From Gammaproteobacteria bacterium (GTDB taxonomy: Bacteria; Pseudomonadota; Gammaproteobacteria; Steroidobacterales; Foliamicaceae), in the NCBI GenBank assembly GCA_026707445.1, contig JAPOWV010000029.1:1-40628 (forward strand): a stretch of 40,628 bases of DNA, written 5' to 3'. A program made the position numbers and the translations under genes. How positions within the stretch are numbered: position 1 is the stretch's first letter; each line of letters starts with the position of its first letter. Below, in pieces: positions 1 to 10,182 of this stretch. The notes under the pieces were generated by a model that saw only the letters and a program-made list of their open reading frames with translations, had not been told where the DNA came from and searched no databases.

Positions 1-869
1 TGCACCATCGCGGAGGTGGCGGCGTAGGCCTCATTGCAGGCCTTCACGTCGCGGTACAGGAACACGTTCTCCCAGGGCACGAACACGTCGTCGAAAACCA
101 CCAGCGCGTCCAGTTCCTCGAACCGCGAGCCCAGCGGGTGGTCGAAGTGATTGCGCCCGTAGTCCACCGTTTCGCGGCAGATGAACTTCAACCCTTCGGT
201 TGCGTTGGGCAGGCAGAAGGCGAAGGAGTACGGCGCGTCCTCCTCGGGATTCTTCAGAAGCGTGGAAGGAAACACCATGATCGAGTCGGAGATCGGCAAC
301 GTGGCCAGCATCCGGGCGCCCTTGATCACCAGGCCGGCGTCGGTCTCCTCCTTCACCCGCGCCGCCAGGAAAGGGTCCGCCTGTCTGGCGGCGCTGACTG
401 CGCGGTTGATCTGCGGGTTGATGAGCGTATGCGTGAGCGCCAGGTCGCGTTCGCGCATGTCCCGGTGCCAGGCGGCGGCGTTCGCCCCGCCGCCCGGGTG
501 CGCCGAATCCAGCCAGCCGGCCGCAGCGGCATAGGCGCTCATCGCGCGGTTCAGGTAGCTGGGGTCGCGCCCCGCCATTCCGAAGCTGAAATCAGCAAGC
601 CGATGCATCGCATCCCCGACGCGAATGAGGTCCCCCTGCGTTTCCGGAATCATGAAGCTCATGCCCACCGGGTCGCCCGTCTCGGGCGAGGGGAACAGCA
701 AGGTGTCGGGTTCCTTGTGCTGCAAGTCGTAGCGGGCCGCCAGGCTGCGCACTCCGCCGGCGATGCCGTCTTCGGCGGTGAGGTCTTCAACCTGGCGTCC
801 CCGATGCCACAATTCCATCGGAGATTCCTTGAGTGCCTGAATAAACTCGGCGCCTGTTCTTGCCGGCAA
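1..869 (-). CDS. HpaB-family flavin-dependent aromatic hydroxylase, 3' part cut off by the window edge
   Basis: The visible 289 codons match the 4-hydroxyphenylacetate 3-hydroxylase (HpaB) family, FADH2-dependent monooxygenases that hydroxylate phenolic rings using reduced flavin from a partner reductase. Recognisable segments are an N-terminal TGAEFIQAL stretch, a [13 protein letters not shown] segment and the signature [12 protein letters not shown] near the visible end. Family members are about 480-520 residues, so roughly 60 percent is present. I place the start at a TTG at 869-867. An ATG at 818 would drop the conserved TGAEFIQ region, while the TTG has an AAAGGGA ribosome binding site eight bases upstream and lies just after an in-frame TAA. 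No reductase (HpaC) gene is visible beside it. Its divergent neighbour is an NTF2-like gene. The substrate cannot be told from sequence; related enzymes act on 4-hydroxyphenylacetate, chlorophenols and similar compounds. Confidence 0.85.
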   Translation of the reverse strand, partial: MPARTGAEFIQALKESPMELWHRGRQVEDLTAEDGIAGGVRSLAARYDLQHKEPDTLLFPSPETGDPVGMSFMIPETQGDLIRVGDAMHRLADFSFGMAGRDPSYLNRAMSAYAAAAGWLDSAHPGGGANAAAWHRDMRERDLALTHTLINPQINRAVSAARQADPFLAARVKEETDAGLVIKGARMLATLPISDSIMVFPSTLLKNPEEDAPYSFAFCLPNATEGLKFICRETVDYGRNHFDHPLGSRFEELDALVVFDDVFVPWENVFLYRDVKACNEAYAATSAMV

Positions 870-897
870 GACTTGATCCCTTTACGCGTAATTCCGG

Positions 898-919
898 TCG
901 GGCGGCCATTCTAGCCCGA
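898..919. promoter_or_regulatory. Inverted repeat between divergent genes, possible operator
   Basis: The 77-bp gap between the divergent hydroxylase and NTF2-like genes contains an inverted repeat, TCGGGC and GCCCGA, separated by ten bases. On the minus strand the spacer holds TAGAAT, which resembles a -10 box for the hydroxylase gene, but I see no convincing -35. A repressor site is possible. This is inference from one short repeat in GC-rich DNA. Confidence 0.25.
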
Positions 920-946
920 ACGTCGTCCCGCATCGGGGCAGGCATA

Positions 947-1420
947 ATGCCGCCCATGAATACCGAATCGAATCTGAACGAGGCGATCGGCGCAGTGCTG
1001 CGCCAGTTGCAGAAAAACTGGGACCGCATGGACCTCAAGGCGATGGCCGGGTTATGGGACACGTCCGATCCCGAGCCCTTCTACCTCCCGGAGGAAGTCG
1101 ATCAGCCGTTGCGGGACTGGGACGCGATCCATGCGTACTGGAACAAGACCATGGAGCTGATTCCGCGCCTGAAGATGCGCATCTGGGACGTGAAGGCCGA
1201 CCCGGTCAGCGACGACCTGGCGTGGGTTTCCTACCAGTTTCACTGGGACGCGGTGGCCGAGGGCTACGACAAGCCGGTTGGCGCCGACAACCGCGCCGTG
1301 GCGCTGTTCCGCAAGCTCCCTGAAGGCTGGCGGATCTGCCGCTACGTCGAGGCGCCGTTAGCGCCCATTCTCTACATGCGCAAGCTCTACGAGAATTCGG
1401 TGGAGGCCGACTTCAGCTAA
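947..1420 (+). CDS. NTF2/SnoaL-like small protein
   Basis: This protein of about 157 residues has the look of the NTF2-like/SnoaL-like alpha-beta cone fold: an N-terminal helix ending in a WDRMDLKAMAGLWD-type segment, a middle TMELIPRLKMRIWDVKAD region, and a C-terminal ALFRKLPEGWRICRYVEAP strand pair typical of DUF4440-like proteins. Members include small isomerases, cyclases, hydrolases and ligand carriers, so no reaction can be assigned. The start is either ATG 947, preceded by GGGGCAGG, or ATG 956; I prefer 947 for its ribosome binding site. The gene diverges from the HpaB-type hydroxylase and its 3' end overlaps the convergent DASS transporter gene by eight bases. A shared role with the hydroxylase, for example handling an oxidised aromatic product, is only a guess from position. 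Confidence 0.75.
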   Translation: MPPMNTESNLNEAIGAVLRQLQKNWDRMDLKAMAGLWDTSDPEPFYLPEEVDQPLRDWDAIHAYWNKTMELIPRLKMRIWDVKADPVSDDLAWVSYQFHWDAVAEGYDKPVGADNRAVALFRKLPEGWRICRYVEAPLAPILYMRKLYENSVEADFS

Positions 1421-2777
1421 GCAGCCAATAGGTGATCGTTGAGATCACGAGCGCGCCCAGGAAGTTGAGCACCAGGCCCTCGCGGGCCATTTGCGGAACG
1501 GTCAGGCGCCCCGAACTGAAGATCACGGCGTTGGGTCCGGTCGCGACCGGCAGCATGAAGGCGAAACTGGCGCTGATCGCCGCCGGAACCATGATCAGGC
1601 GCGGTTCCATGCCGGCGGCGACGGCGGCGGCGGCCAGTATCGGCATGAGCAGCGAAGTCGTGGCCGTGTTGCTGGTGATTTCGGTCAGGAAGGTGACCGC
1701 CAGGCAGATGAGCAGGATCAGCAGCAAGGGTGTCCAGTCCGCCTGAGCGGCAAGCGCCGAGCCCAGGCTGGCGCTCAGGCCCGTGCTGGCGAAGGCGCCG
1801 GCAAGGCAGATGCCGCCGGCGAACAGCAGCAAAACGCCCCAGGGAATGCCGGCGGCCGTCTTCCAGTCCAGCAAACGACCGCCGGCGCCATTCGGAATGA
1901 CGAACATAGCGACTACCGCAAGCAGCGCCACGCTGCCGTCGTGGGCCTGGTCCAGGCCCAGCAGTCCGGACCAGCCGCCGAAGGGTTCGCGACGGGTCAC
2001 CCAGAGCAACGCGGTGATCGCGAATACCACGAGAGTCCGCACCTCCTCGGTGCGCCACGTTCCGACGGCCGGCAGTTGCACGGGCGCGCGCAGCTTGAGC
2101 CCGCGGGTCAGCCAGAATCCGGCTATCGGCAGCATCACCAGGACCACGGGCAAGGCCCAGCTCATCCACTGCGTGAAGCCCAACTGATTCCCCGTGGTCT
2201 CCTCGTAAACGCGCATGAAGATCAGGTTGGGCGGCGTGCCCACCGGAGTGCCGGTGCCGCCGATGCTGGCCGCATAGCACATTCCGAGCAAAAGCGGCAG
2301 GGCCAGCCTCTTGTCGTCGCAGCCCTGGATGACAGCCAGCGCGATCGGCAGCAGCATCAGGGTGGTGGCCGTGTTCGATATCCACATGCTGAGCACCGCG
2401 GCCGCGGCCATGAAACCGAACACGAGCCTGCGGCCGTCGCTGGCGCCGAAAAGATTGATCATCCCCAGCGCGATCCGGCGATGCGCGCCGCTCTTTTCCA
2501 TGGCCGTGGAAAGCATGAATCCGCCCATCAGCAGCATGATCAGAGGATCGCCTACCGCGTGCGCCGCCTGCGACGGCGGAATGGCGCCTACCAGGGGCAG
2601 CAGTGCTATGGGAATCAGCGCCGTGACCGGAATCGGCACCGCCTCGGTGATCCACCAGGCCGCGCACAGCGTCGTCACGGCCACGGTCCAGGCCACGGCC
2701 GGCCCGGCATCCCGCATCAGGAGACCCGCCGTCAGGGCCGCCAGCGGGCCCGCAAACAGCATGATTTTCTTCAGCAA
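1413..2777 (-). CDS. DASS/SLC13-family sodium-coupled anion transporter
   Basis: This 454-residue inner-membrane protein is a divalent anion:Na+ symporter (DASS, SLC13). The family's two inverted-repeat SNT motifs are visible: S134-N135-T136 in SMWISNTATT and S369-N370-T371 in TEITSNTATT. In VcINDY-type structures these segments help form the sodium and substrate sites. A GTGTPVGTPPN hairpin follows the first motif. Likely substrates are C4-dicarboxylates, citrate or sulfate; sequence alone does not decide. The reading starts at TTG 2777 (MLKKIMLF) or ATG 2762. It begins only seven bases after the nuoN stop, so it is probably co-transcribed as the last gene of the nuo operon, which is not its usual place. 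Confidence 0.88.
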   Translation of the reverse strand: MLKKIMLFAGPLAALTAGLLMRDAGPAVAWTVAVTTLCAAWWITEAVPIPVTALIPIALLPLVGAIPPSQAAHAVGDPLIMLLMGGFMLSTAMEKSGAHRRIALGMINLFGASDGRRLVFGFMAAAAVLSMWISNTATTLMLLPIALAVIQGCDDKRLALPLLLGMCYAASIGGTGTPVGTPPNLIFMRVYEETTGNQLGFTQWMSWALPVVLVMLPIAGFWLTRGLKLRAPVQLPAVGTWRTEEVRTLVVFAITALLWVTRREPFGGWSGLLGLDQAHDGSVALLAVVAMFVIPNGAGGRLLDWKTAAGIPWGVLLLFAGGICLAGAFASTGLSASLGSALAAQADWTPLLLILLICLAVTFLTEITSNTATTSLLMPILAAAAVAAGMEPRLIMVPAAISASFAFMLPVATGPNAVIFSSGRLTVPQMAREGLVLNFLGALVISTITYWLLS

Positions 2778-2784
2778 ACGGCGG

Positions 2785-4203
2785 TTACCCCGGACCGAAG
2801 GCTGCCCGGCACCATTCCAGCAGCGGATTGGGCCAGACGCCGATGACCACCAGCGCCAGCCCGTTGGCGCCCAGCATTACGCTGGCGCCCCAACCGGGCT
2901 TCAATCGCTCCTGCTCCTGCTCGCGCGGGGCCTCCATGAACATCAGCCGGATGATCCGCAGGTAATAGTAGGCCCCGACCACGGCGAATACCACCGCGAC
3001 GATCGCAAGGGCCGTGAAACCCTGGTCCACCAGAACCATCAGCACCTGCCACTTGGCCAGAAAGCCCGCCAGCGGCGGGATCCCGATCATGCTCAGCATG
3101 ATGAGCAGCATGATGGACGCCATCCCCGGGTGGCGGCGGTAAAGCCCCCGCAGGCTGTCCAGCGGAGCGGTTTGTTTCTCCAGGGCGATGACCACCCCGA
3201 AGGCGCCGGCCGCCATGAGCACGTAAACCAGCGTGTAGAACAGCGCGGCGCTCAAGCCCTCGCCGCCGCCCGCGACCACGCCGAGCAGCAGGAATCCGAC
3301 ATGCGCGATCGCGGCCCATGCCAGCAGCCGCGCGGCCTGGGTCTGGGCCATGGCCACGATGGTGCCCAGGGACAGGGACGCGACCGCCATCACGATCAGC
3401 AGCAGGTTCCACTGCTCCTGCGAAGCGGAAATCCCGTCAACCAGTAGCCGCACGATCAGGGCGAACGAGGCGAGCTTCGGGACCGTTGCAAGCAGTACGG
3501 CCACACCCAGCGGAGGCCCGTCATACGCGTCGGCCACCCACTGGTGGAAGGGGACGGCGCCGAGTTTGAACGCCACTCCCGTCAGCACCAGGGCCGCGGC
3601 GACATACGCCCCCACGCTTTCGGGCGCCAGGGTCGCCGTTTCGCTCAGGAGCAGCGATCCCGACAGGCCGTAAAGCAGGGACATGCCGTACAGCATCGCT
3701 CCCGAGCCGATCGCTCCGAGCACGAAATATTTCATCGCCGCCTCGGCCGCGCGGGCGGAGTCGCGCTGCAGGGCCACCAGGGTGTACAAGGCCAGCGCAA
3801 GCAGTTCCAGGCCGAGATACAGGGTCAGCAGACTACCGGCGGATGCGGTCACGAAAACGCCCAGCAGCGCAAACAGGCCCAGGAGGTAATACTCGCCGCG
3901 CAGCGCACCGGCCTGGCGCAGGTCGCGCGGCGCATAGACGAAGGCCACGACGCTCATCAGCACACCGGCAATCTTCAACAGGCGGGCCAGCCTGTCCATC
4001 ACGAATGCGTCGTAGAACATGGCCCCGTCCGCCGCCGCGAAGCAAGTCCACCCCACGAGAACCAGCCCCGCCAGGCAGGCCGCCTGAACGACCGCCGGCC
4101 GCTTCCTGCCCACGGCCAGGTCCACAAGCAGCAGGACCGGAATCAGCAGCGCAAGCGCCAGTTCCGGGTATAAGGGCGCCCAGGAGGTCAGGTCCATCAC
4201 CAT
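2785..4203 (-). CDS. nuoN: NADH-quinone oxidoreductase subunit N
   Basis: Membrane-arm subunit of respiratory complex I, one of three antiporter-like proton channels (with NuoL and NuoM). The 472 residues are almost entirely hydrophobic. They carry the NuoN/Mrp core, including a GSGAMLYGMSLLYGLSGS segment and the KLGAVPFHQWVADAYDGPP loop, equivalent to the conserved lysine and histidine region of the proton path. Length fits the family (about 480). Two starts are possible, ATG 4203 and ATG 4197, in the string ATGGTGATG. Both overlap the nuoM stop, so translation is probably coupled. It is the final nuo gene and is followed at once by the anion transporter gene. Confidence 0.97.
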   Translation of the reverse strand: MVMDLTSWAPLYPELALALLIPVLLLVDLAVGRKRPAVVQAACLAGLVLVGWTCFAAADGAMFYDAFVMDRLARLLKIAGVLMSVVAFVYAPRDLRQAGALRGEYYLLGLFALLGVFVTASAGSLLTLYLGLELLALALYTLVALQRDSARAAEAAMKYFVLGAIGSGAMLYGMSLLYGLSGSLLLSETATLAPESVGAYVAAALVLTGVAFKLGAVPFHQWVADAYDGPPLGVAVLLATVPKLASFALIVRLLVDGISASQEQWNLLLIVMAVASLSLGTIVAMAQTQAARLLAWAAIAHVGFLLLGVVAGGGEGLSAALFYTLVYVLMAAGAFGVVIALEKQTAPLDSLRGLYRRHPGMASIMLLIMLSMIGIPPLAGFLAKWQVLMVLVDQGFTALAIVAVVFAVVGAYYYLRIIRLMFMEAPREQEQERLKPGWGASVMLGANGLALVVIGVWPNPLLEWCRAAFGPG

Positions 4204-5708
4204 CCCGCCACCTTCCCGGCCAGGACGTGCCGGGCCAGCCCGTCCAGCGAGGGCTCCATCATTTCAACCAGGGGATCCGGATACAGGCCAAGGACAATCA
4301 CCGCAAGGCCGATGCCGCCCAGCGCAATCAGTTCGCGGGTATCCAGGTCCTCAAGGCCCGCCACCCGGTCGTTCGCCACCTCGCCGAACACCACCCGCTT
4401 GAGCATGTACAGGCTGTATGCCGCGCCCAGCACAAGGATCGTGCCCGCGCCCAGGGCGACCAGCGGTTCGGCGCGGAACGACGCCAGGATGACGAGGAAT
4501 TCACCGACAAAGCCGGAAGTACCGGGCAGTCCCGCGTTGGCCAGCGCGAACAGCACCAGCAGGACGGCAAAAATCGGCATCGTGTTGGCCACGCCGCCGA
4601 AATCGTCGATCCGGCGCGTGTGTACGCGGTCGTAGAGCACCCCGACGCACATGAAAAGGGCGGCCGAAATGAAGCCGTGCGAAATCATCTGCACCATGCC
4701 CCCGCCCATGCCCAGCGCCAGGAGCTGGTCCTTGCCGGCGCCCGCGTAAACCAGGGGAATGAACAGGCCCAGGGTCACGAATCCCATGTGCGCCACCGAC
4801 GAATAGGCGATCAGCTTCTTGAGATCGCGCTGAGCCAGAGCCACTACGGCGATATATACGATCGCGACCAGCGACAGGCCCACGATCAGCGGCGCGAACT
4901 GGTATGCGGCATCCGGCGTGACCGGCAGGCTGAACCGAAGCATGCCGAAGCCGCCCATCTTCAGCAGGATCGCCGCCAGAATGACCGAGCCGCCGGTCGG
5001 CGCTTCCACGTGCGCATCGGGCAGCCAGGTATGCACAGGCCACATCGGCACCTTGACCGCAAACGCGGCCAGGAAACCGAAAAACAGGAGCTGCTGCTCG
5101 GCGAGGGTGAGAGGCACGGCGTGCAGGTCGGGTATGGCGTAACTGCCCGCCTTCAGGTACAGATAGACCAGCGCGACCAGCATGAACACCGAACCCAGGA
5201 AGGTGAAGAGGAAAAACTTGACCGTTGCGTAAATCCGCCGCTCGCCGCCCCAGATGCCGATGATCAGGAACATCGGGGCGAGCATGAATTCCCAGAACAC
5301 GTAGAACAGCAGGCTGTCCAGCGCGCAGAAAACGCCCAGCATCAGCCCCTGCTGAATCAGCAGGGCGCCGTAGTACAGACTCGTGCGCCTGTCGATCGCC
5401 CGCCAGCCCGCCACGACCGCGGCCGGCGTGAGCAGGAGCGTCAGCAGAATCAGCGCCAGCGCGATGCCGTCGATGCCGAGGTAGTACTGCACGTTGAATC
5501 GCTCGATCCAGTCGTGCCGTTCGACGAACTGGTAGCCGCCACCCGGCTCGAAGGCGCGCCAGAGGATCCAGCCGGGTATCCATTCGAGCAGCGCCACGGC
5601 CAGGCACGACCAGCGCGCCACGGCGGCGCTGCGGGCAAGGCCCATGATCAGCAGGCCGGCGGCCACCGGCAGCCAGACGATCACGCTCAGCAGGCCTGAG
5701 CCGCTCAT
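4197..5708 (-). CDS. nuoM: NADH-quinone oxidoreductase subunit M
   Basis: Second antiporter-like proton-pumping subunit of complex I, 503 residues, within the usual size range. Seen in sequence: QYYLGIDGIALALILLT early on, the conserved acidic site in YVFWEFMLAPMFLIIG, the KVPMWPVHTWLPDAHVEAP loop with its lysine, and KLIAYSSVAHMGFVTLG, all hallmarks of NuoM. Its start overlaps the nuoL stop by four bases and its stop overlaps the nuoN start, the tight packing expected of a single operon. Nothing suggests loss of function. Confidence 0.97.
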   Translation of the reverse strand: MSGSGLLSVIVWLPVAAGLLIMGLARSAAVARWSCLAVALLEWIPGWILWRAFEPGGGYQFVERHDWIERFNVQYYLGIDGIALALILLTLLLTPAAVVAGWRAIDRRTSLYYGALLIQQGLMLGVFCALDSLLFYVFWEFMLAPMFLIIGIWGGERRIYATVKFFLFTFLGSVFMLVALVYLYLKAGSYAIPDLHAVPLTLAEQQLLFFGFLAAFAVKVPMWPVHTWLPDAHVEAPTGGSVILAAILLKMGGFGMLRFSLPVTPDAAYQFAPLIVGLSLVAIVYIAVVALAQRDLKKLIAYSSVAHMGFVTLGLFIPLVYAGAGKDQLLALGMGGGMVQMISHGFISAALFMCVGVLYDRVHTRRIDDFGGVANTMPIFAVLLVLFALANAGLPGTSGFVGEFLVILASFRAEPLVALGAGTILVLGAAYSLYMLKRVVFGEVANDRVAGLEDLDTRELIALGGIGLAVIVLGLYPDPLVEMMEPSLDGLARHVLAGKVAGW

Positions 5709-7648
5709 CGGTCCAGCACCAGGACGACCCAGGCGATCAGCAGGCAGATGGCCGTCACCATCACGAAGGCGTAGTGATAAAGGAGTCCGGTCTGCAGGCG
5801 CCGCATGACGCCCGATCCCCAGCGAACCGTCCGCGCCAGCCCGTTGACCAGCAGTCCGTCGATGAAGCGCGCGTCGGCCTGGTCGGCGGCGCCCCTGGCC
5901 AACCCCTGTGTGCCGGGGATAACGGCCCGCTCAAGCAGCGGATCGAAGCCGTAACCCCGATCCAGCAGGCGCCTCGGAACCCGAAGCACGGGCGCGACAA
6001 GGCTGCGCCAGCGGGGCCGCCATTCATACAGAACCCAGGCCGAGACTCCGCCCAGCACCGCCAGCAGGAAGACCGGTGAGTACAGTCCGTGGACGAAGAA
6101 GTCGAGCGTGCCCGCGCCCAGGTCCGGGCCGCCGGAACCGCTTTCCTGAAGGCTTACCAGGGACCCGGCGAAATACTTGCCCAGGACCACCGGTTGGAAC
6201 GTGAGCCAGCCGATCAGAAGCGAGGGGACCGCCAGAAACACCAGCGGTCCCAGCATCCACAGGCCGCGCGGCTCCCGTTCCGTCATATGCGAAGCGGCTT
6301 CGGTCTCGCGGCCATGAAATACCACAAGCAGGAATCGGGCGCTGTAAAACGCGGTGACCGCCACCCCGGCCAGCAGGCACCAGCCGGCATATGCGCTGAC
6401 CGGATCGGAGGACTGGGTCACGGCCGAGATCAGCGCGTCCTTGGAAAAGAAACCGGCGGTGCCCGGTATGCCGGCCAGCGCCAGGGTCCCGATCAGGGCG
6501 GTTGCGTAGGTGATCGGCATCCTGCGATAGAGGCCGCCCATGCGCCGGATGTCCTGCTCGTGATGCAGGGCGACAATGACCGCGCCCGCGGCCAGGAACA
6601 GCAGCGCCTTGAAGAATGCGTGGGTGAACAGGTGGTAGATGGCCACCGAATAGGCCGAGACGCCGATACCGGCCATCATGTAGCCGAGTTGGGACAGCGT
6701 GGACCAGGCGACGATGCGCTTGATGTCCTGCTGCACGATCGCCACAAGCCCCGTGGCCAGCGCCGTGGTCGCGCCCACCGCCAACACCACGGAAAGCGCG
6801 AGCGGGCTGAATTCGAACAGGGGCGACATGCGGGCCACCATGAACACGCCCGCCGTGACCATCGTTGCGGCGTGGATCAGGGCCGATATGGGGGTGGGGC
6901 CTTCCATCGAGTCCGGCAGCCAGATGTGCAGCGGCATCTGCGCCGATTTGCCCATCGCGCCCACGAATAGAAGCACACAGCCCAGGTCGAGCGCCGGCAG
7001 GCTCACTCCGGGCCAGACGGTGATTTGCTGTTGGGCCAGGCCGGGGGCGCCGGAAAAAACCACGGCGTAGTCCAGCGAGCCCGCGGCCCCGCCGATCAGG
7101 GCGATGCCCAGCAGCAGTCCCAGGTCGCCGATGCGGTTCACCAAAAAGGCCTTCAGGCTGGCGAAATTCGCCGACGGCCGCTTGAACCAGAAGCCGATCA
7201 GCAGGTACGAGGCGAGCCCCACGGCTTCCCAGCCCACGAAGAGCTGCATGAAATTGTCGGCCATCACCAGCAGCAGCATGGCCGAGGTGAAGAAGGCGAT
7301 CAGGGCGAAGAAGCGCGCGTAGCCAGGATCGTCGCGCATGTAGCCGACCGTGTATACGTGCACCGCCAGCGAAACCCAGGTGACAACGCAGGCCATCAGG
7401 GCGGTCAGGCGGTCGATCAGCAGGCCGAAGCTCAGCTCGAACCCGCCGATGCTGAGCCAGTCCAGCAGCTTTACCGTTACCGGTTCGCCGCCGAGCTGGT
7501 CCAGCAGGGCCCGGACCGACAGGACGGCGGACAGTCCGACGGCAAGGATCGGCAGGCCGTGAACCACGTTGCGCGGAAGAACCCTGGAGCCCAGCGCCAC
7601 CAGCGCCGCCGCGCACAGCGGCGCAAACAGGATTGCTTCGTACATCAT
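5705..7648 (-). CDS. nuoL: NADH-quinone oxidoreductase subunit L
   Basis: Distal proton-pumping subunit of complex I, 647 residues from ATG 7648, a normal NuoL length. Family segments seen are [39 protein letters not shown] with the conserved glutamate, [21 protein letters not shown] and [18 protein letters not shown]. The C-terminal part carries the region that in known structures forms the long lateral helix lying along NuoM and NuoN. The open frame continues upstream through nuoK in another frame, but the true start is the ATG of the ATGATG that overlaps the nuoK TGA by four bases. The protein begins [11 protein letters not shown]. Confidence 0.97.
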   Translation of the reverse strand: MMYEAILFAPLCAAALVALGSRVLPRNVVHGLPILAVGLSAVLSVRALLDQLGGEPVTVKLLDWLSIGGFELSFGLLIDRLTALMACVVTWVSLAVHVYTVGYMRDDPGYARFFALIAFFTSAMLLLVMADNFMQLFVGWEAVGLASYLLIGFWFKRPSANFASLKAFLVNRIGDLGLLLGIALIGGAAGSLDYAVVFSGAPGLAQQQITVWPGVSLPALDLGCVLLFVGAMGKSAQMPLHIWLPDSMEGPTPISALIHAATMVTAGVFMVARMSPLFEFSPLALSVVLAVGATTALATGLVAIVQQDIKRIVAWSTLSQLGYMMAGIGVSAYSVAIYHLFTHAFFKALLFLAAGAVIVALHHEQDIRRMGGLYRRMPITYATALIGTLALAGIPGTAGFFSKDALISAVTQSSDPVSAYAGWCLLAGVAVTAFYSARFLLVVFHGRETEAASHMTEREPRGLWMLGPLVFLAVPSLLIGWLTFQPVVLGKYFAGSLVSLQESGSGGPDLGAGTLDFFVHGLYSPVFLLAVLGGVSAWVLYEWRPRWRSLVAPVLRVPRRLLDRGYGFDPLLERAVIPGTQGLARGAADQADARFIDGLLVNGLARTVRWGSGVMRRLQTGLLYHYAFVMVTAICLLIAWVVLVLDR

Positions 7649-7950
7649 CCCTTCAGCAGGCTGAACTCTTCCACGTTCACGCTGAGCCGGTTGCGGAACA
7701 GCACCACGAGGATCGCCAGGCCTATCGCCGCCTCCGCCGCAGCCACGGTCAGGATGAAGAACACGAACACCTGCCCGGCCAGGTCGCCGAGGAAGTACGC
7801 AAACGCGATGAAATTGAAATTGACCGCAAGCAGCAGAAGTTCCACGCACATCAGGAGCAGGATCACGCTGCGGCGGTTGATGAAAATGCCGCACACGGCG
7901 ATCGCGAACAGGATCGTGCTCAGGGTCAGCAGGTGGGCAAGCCCGATCAT
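7645..7950 (-). CDS. nuoK: NADH-quinone oxidoreductase subunit K
   Basis: Small three-helix membrane subunit of complex I, 101 residues, exactly the usual length. The second helix keeps the glutamate in [14 protein letters not shown] and the third keeps the glutamate in [13 protein letters not shown], the two buried acidic residues that matter for proton translocation in the family. It starts at ATG 7950, overlapping the nuoJ stop by four bases, and overlaps nuoL by four bases at its end. The longer frame reaching upstream is an antiparallel-free read-through of nuoJ in another frame and is not used. Confidence 0.97.
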   Translation of the reverse strand: MIGLAHLLTLSTILFAIAVCGIFINRRSVILLLMCVELLLLAVNFNFIAFAYFLGDLAGQVFVFFILTVAAAEAAIGLAILVVLFRNRLSVNVEEFSLLKG

Positions 7951-8567
7951 TCGTCCCGCTCGGTTTTCATTTTCACCAGCCGGACCCGGCTTTCCGGCCG
8001 GACGGCGACCTGTTCGGACACCTGCTGCACACGCAGGCCCTTGCGGCGGCGCAGCGTGAGCGTAATCGCGCCGATGATGGCCAGCAGGAGGATATAGCCG
8101 GCTATCTCGAAGGCATACAGGTGCTCGGTGTACAGCAGCGTGCCCAGCGCCTGCGTGTTGCCCTCCTCGAAAGCCAGCGAGTCGGCGGGCGCGGCGATTT
8201 CCAGTCCCGACCGGCGCAGCCACCAGACCGACGAAAGCTGCGCGGCCAGCAGCAGGCCGACCAGCACGCCCAGGGGCGCATAGCGCGTGAGCCCCTCGCG
8301 CATGCGCTCGACGTTGATGTCCAGCATCATCACGACGAACAGCAGCAGCACCATCACCGCGCCGACGTAAACCAGCACCAGGGCCACGGCCAGGAACTCG
8401 GCGCGCAGGAGCAGCCAGATGGCGGCCGAGATGACGAAACACAGCACCAGGAGCAGCACCGAGTGAACCGGATTTCGCGCCGTGATCACGCCCACGGCGG
8501 CCGCGATCAACAGACCCGACCAGCCGTAAAAGAGTATGAGCGGGAAGATTTCCGGAATCTGCTGCAT
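7947..8567 (-). CDS. nuoJ: NADH-quinone oxidoreductase subunit J
   Basis: Membrane subunit J of complex I, 206 residues with about five predicted membrane helices. The N-terminal half contains [23 protein letters not shown] and [18 protein letters not shown], the strongest NuoJ signatures; the latter spans the pi-bulge helix involved in conformational coupling. After TM4 comes a variable loop with charged residues, and a last helix near residues 160-180. The C-terminal cytoplasmic tail is basic. The gene follows nuoI after eleven bases and overlaps nuoK by four. Confidence 0.97.
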   Translation of the reverse strand: MQQIPEIFPLILFYGWSGLLIAAAVGVITARNPVHSVLLLVLCFVISAAIWLLLRAEFLAVALVLVYVGAVMVLLLFVVMMLDINVERMREGLTRYAPLGVLVGLLLAAQLSSVWWLRRSGLEIAAPADSLAFEEGNTQALGTLLYTEHLYAFEIAGYILLLAIIGAITLTLRRRKGLRVQQVSEQVAVRPESRVRLVKMKTERDE

Positions 8568-8578
8568 GAAGAAGCGGC

Positions 8579-9112
8579 TCAGCGGTAGGAAGCGTCGGCG
8601 CTGCGATCGGCGGCAATCTGTTCCTCGTATCGATCGCCGATTTCAAGCAGGCGTTCCCGGGTCAGAATGTTCTCGCCCCTGTTCTCCATGTGGTACTCGT
8701 GAATCCGGGTCTCCACGATCGCGTCCACCGGACAGGCTTCCTCGCAGAACCCGCAGTACACGCACTTGAAGAGGTCGATGTCGTAACGGCTCGCCCGGCG
8801 GGTGCCGTCCTCGCGCACTTCGGACTCGATGGTGATCGCCAGCGCCGGACAGACTGCCTCGCACAGCTTGCAGGCGATGCAGCGCTCCTCGCCGTTGGCG
8901 TATCGGCGCAAGGCGTGCAGGCCCCGAAATCGCGGCGACTGCGGGGTCTTCTCCTCCGGATACCTGAGCGTGACCTTGCGCCTGAAGAAGTTGGTCAGGG
9001 TTACGCGCAGTCCCCGCAACAGCTCCCAGAGAGCGAAAGTGCGGAAAACCGCCCGGATGCGATCGCCGGGGCCGGACTTGCCGGCCGCAGGCCTCTTTTC
9101 GGAATCACTCAT
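8579..9112 (-). CDS. nuoI: NADH-quinone oxidoreductase subunit I (two 4Fe-4S clusters)
   Basis: Peripheral-arm ferredoxin-like subunit that carries clusters N6a and N6b between NuoG and NuoB. Both binding motifs are complete: C78, C81, C84, C88 in [12 protein letters not shown] and C117, C120, C123, C127 in [12 protein letters not shown]. The 177 residues are slightly longer than many homologues because of a Ser/Lys/Gly-rich N-terminal extension of about 15 residues before the amphipathic helix. Its start overlaps the nuoH stop by four bases. Confidence 0.97.
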   Translation of the reverse strand: MSDSEKRPAAGKSGPGDRIRAVFRTFALWELLRGLRVTLTNFFRRKVTLRYPEEKTPQSPRFRGLHALRRYANGEERCIACKLCEAVCPALAITIESEVREDGTRRASRYDIDLFKCVYCGFCEEACPVDAIVETRIHEYHMENRGENILTRERLLEIGDRYEEQIAADRSADASYR

Positions 9113-10173
9113 TTGAACGGCCCAATATCAAGCACGGACAGCACGGCCTCCACGCCGATCCACACCAGCGTCACCGGAATGAACACTTTCCAGCCCAGAC
9201 GCATGATCTGGTCGTAGCGGTAGCGGGGAAAGGTCGCGCGCAACCACAGGAAGACGAACAGGAACAGAAACGTCTTGGCGGCCAGCCAGAACAGGCCGGG
9301 GGCCGCGAGTATGCCCACCACCGGCCATTGCCTGTCGATCAGGCCCGCGAACGGCGAGTCCCAGCCGCCGAGGAACAGCACCGCGGTGAGCGTGGCGATC
9401 AGAATCATGTTGGCGTATTCCGCGAGGAAGAACATGGCGAAGGTGGCGCCGCCGTATTCCACGTGGAATCCGGCCACGATCTCCGACTCGCCCTCGGCCA
9501 CGTCGAACGGCGCCCGGTTGGTCTCGGCTATGCCGGAGATGAAATACACGAGGAACAGGGGCAGGAGGGGAAGAATGAACCAGTTGCCCACTCCCCCTGC
9601 CTGTTTCTCGACAATCACGCCCAGGTTCAGGCTGCCGGCGGCCATCAGCACGCCCACCAGTGCGAACCCCATGGCGATTTCGTAGGCGACCATCTGCGCC
9701 GCCGAGCGCATCGCCCCAAGCAGCGCGTACTTGGAGTTGCTGGCCCAGCCGGCCAGGATGATTCCGTAGATACCCAGCGAGGTCATGGCCAGGAGGTAGA
9801 GCAGGCCGGCGTTCAGGTCCGCCACGGCGAAGCCGGGAAACAGCGGCACCACGGCCCAGGCCGCCAGCGCCGGGACCAGCGCCAGGACCGGCGCGGTCAG
9901 GAACAGCCAGCGGTTGGCGCGGCCGGGAATCACGATTTCCTTCACCAGCAGCTTCAGCACGTCGGCGAACGGCTGCAGGAGGCCGCGGAAGCCGACCCGG
10001 TTCGGCCCCTGCCGCAGTTGCATGAAGCCGATCACCTTGCGTTCCAGGTAGGTCGCGTAGGCCACGCAAAGGATCACGACCACGGTCACCGCGACAATCG
10101 CGACAAGGTCGATCAGCGCGCCGATCGCCTCGGGGGGCAGGAAATCCAGCCAGTTGGCAAGCAGCTCGGCCAT
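9109..10173 (-). CDS. nuoH: NADH-quinone oxidoreductase subunit H
   Basis: Membrane subunit that forms the quinone-binding cavity with NuoB and NuoD. Its 354 residues include the conserved [40 protein letters not shown] loop region and an acidic loop reading [25 protein letters not shown], both diagnostic of NuoH. A further [17 protein letters not shown] near the C-terminus is also typical. It lies nine bases after the nuoG stop and overlaps nuoI by four. Confidence 0.97.
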   Translation of the reverse strand: MAELLANWLDFLPPEAIGALIDLVAIVAVTVVVILCVAYATYLERKVIGFMQLRQGPNRVGFRGLLQPFADVLKLLVKEIVIPGRANRWLFLTAPVLALVPALAAWAVVPLFPGFAVADLNAGLLYLLAMTSLGIYGIILAGWASNSKYALLGAMRSAAQMVAYEIAMGFALVGVLMAAGSLNLGVIVEKQAGGVGNWFILPLLPLFLVYFISGIAETNRAPFDVAEGESEIVAGFHVEYGGATFAMFFLAEYANMILIATLTAVLFLGGWDSPFAGLIDRQWPVVGILAAPGLFWLAAKTFLFLFVFLWLRATFPRYRYDQIMRLGWKVFIPVTLVWIGVEAVLSVLDIGPFK

Positions 10174-10182
10174 GGGACGGCT

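Noticed and set aside
3843..5699. Long open frame of 618 codons on the plus strand
   Set aside because: It is antisense to nuoM and nuoN, is Arg/Gln/His-rich low-complexity text with no family resemblance, and follows from high GC at third positions.
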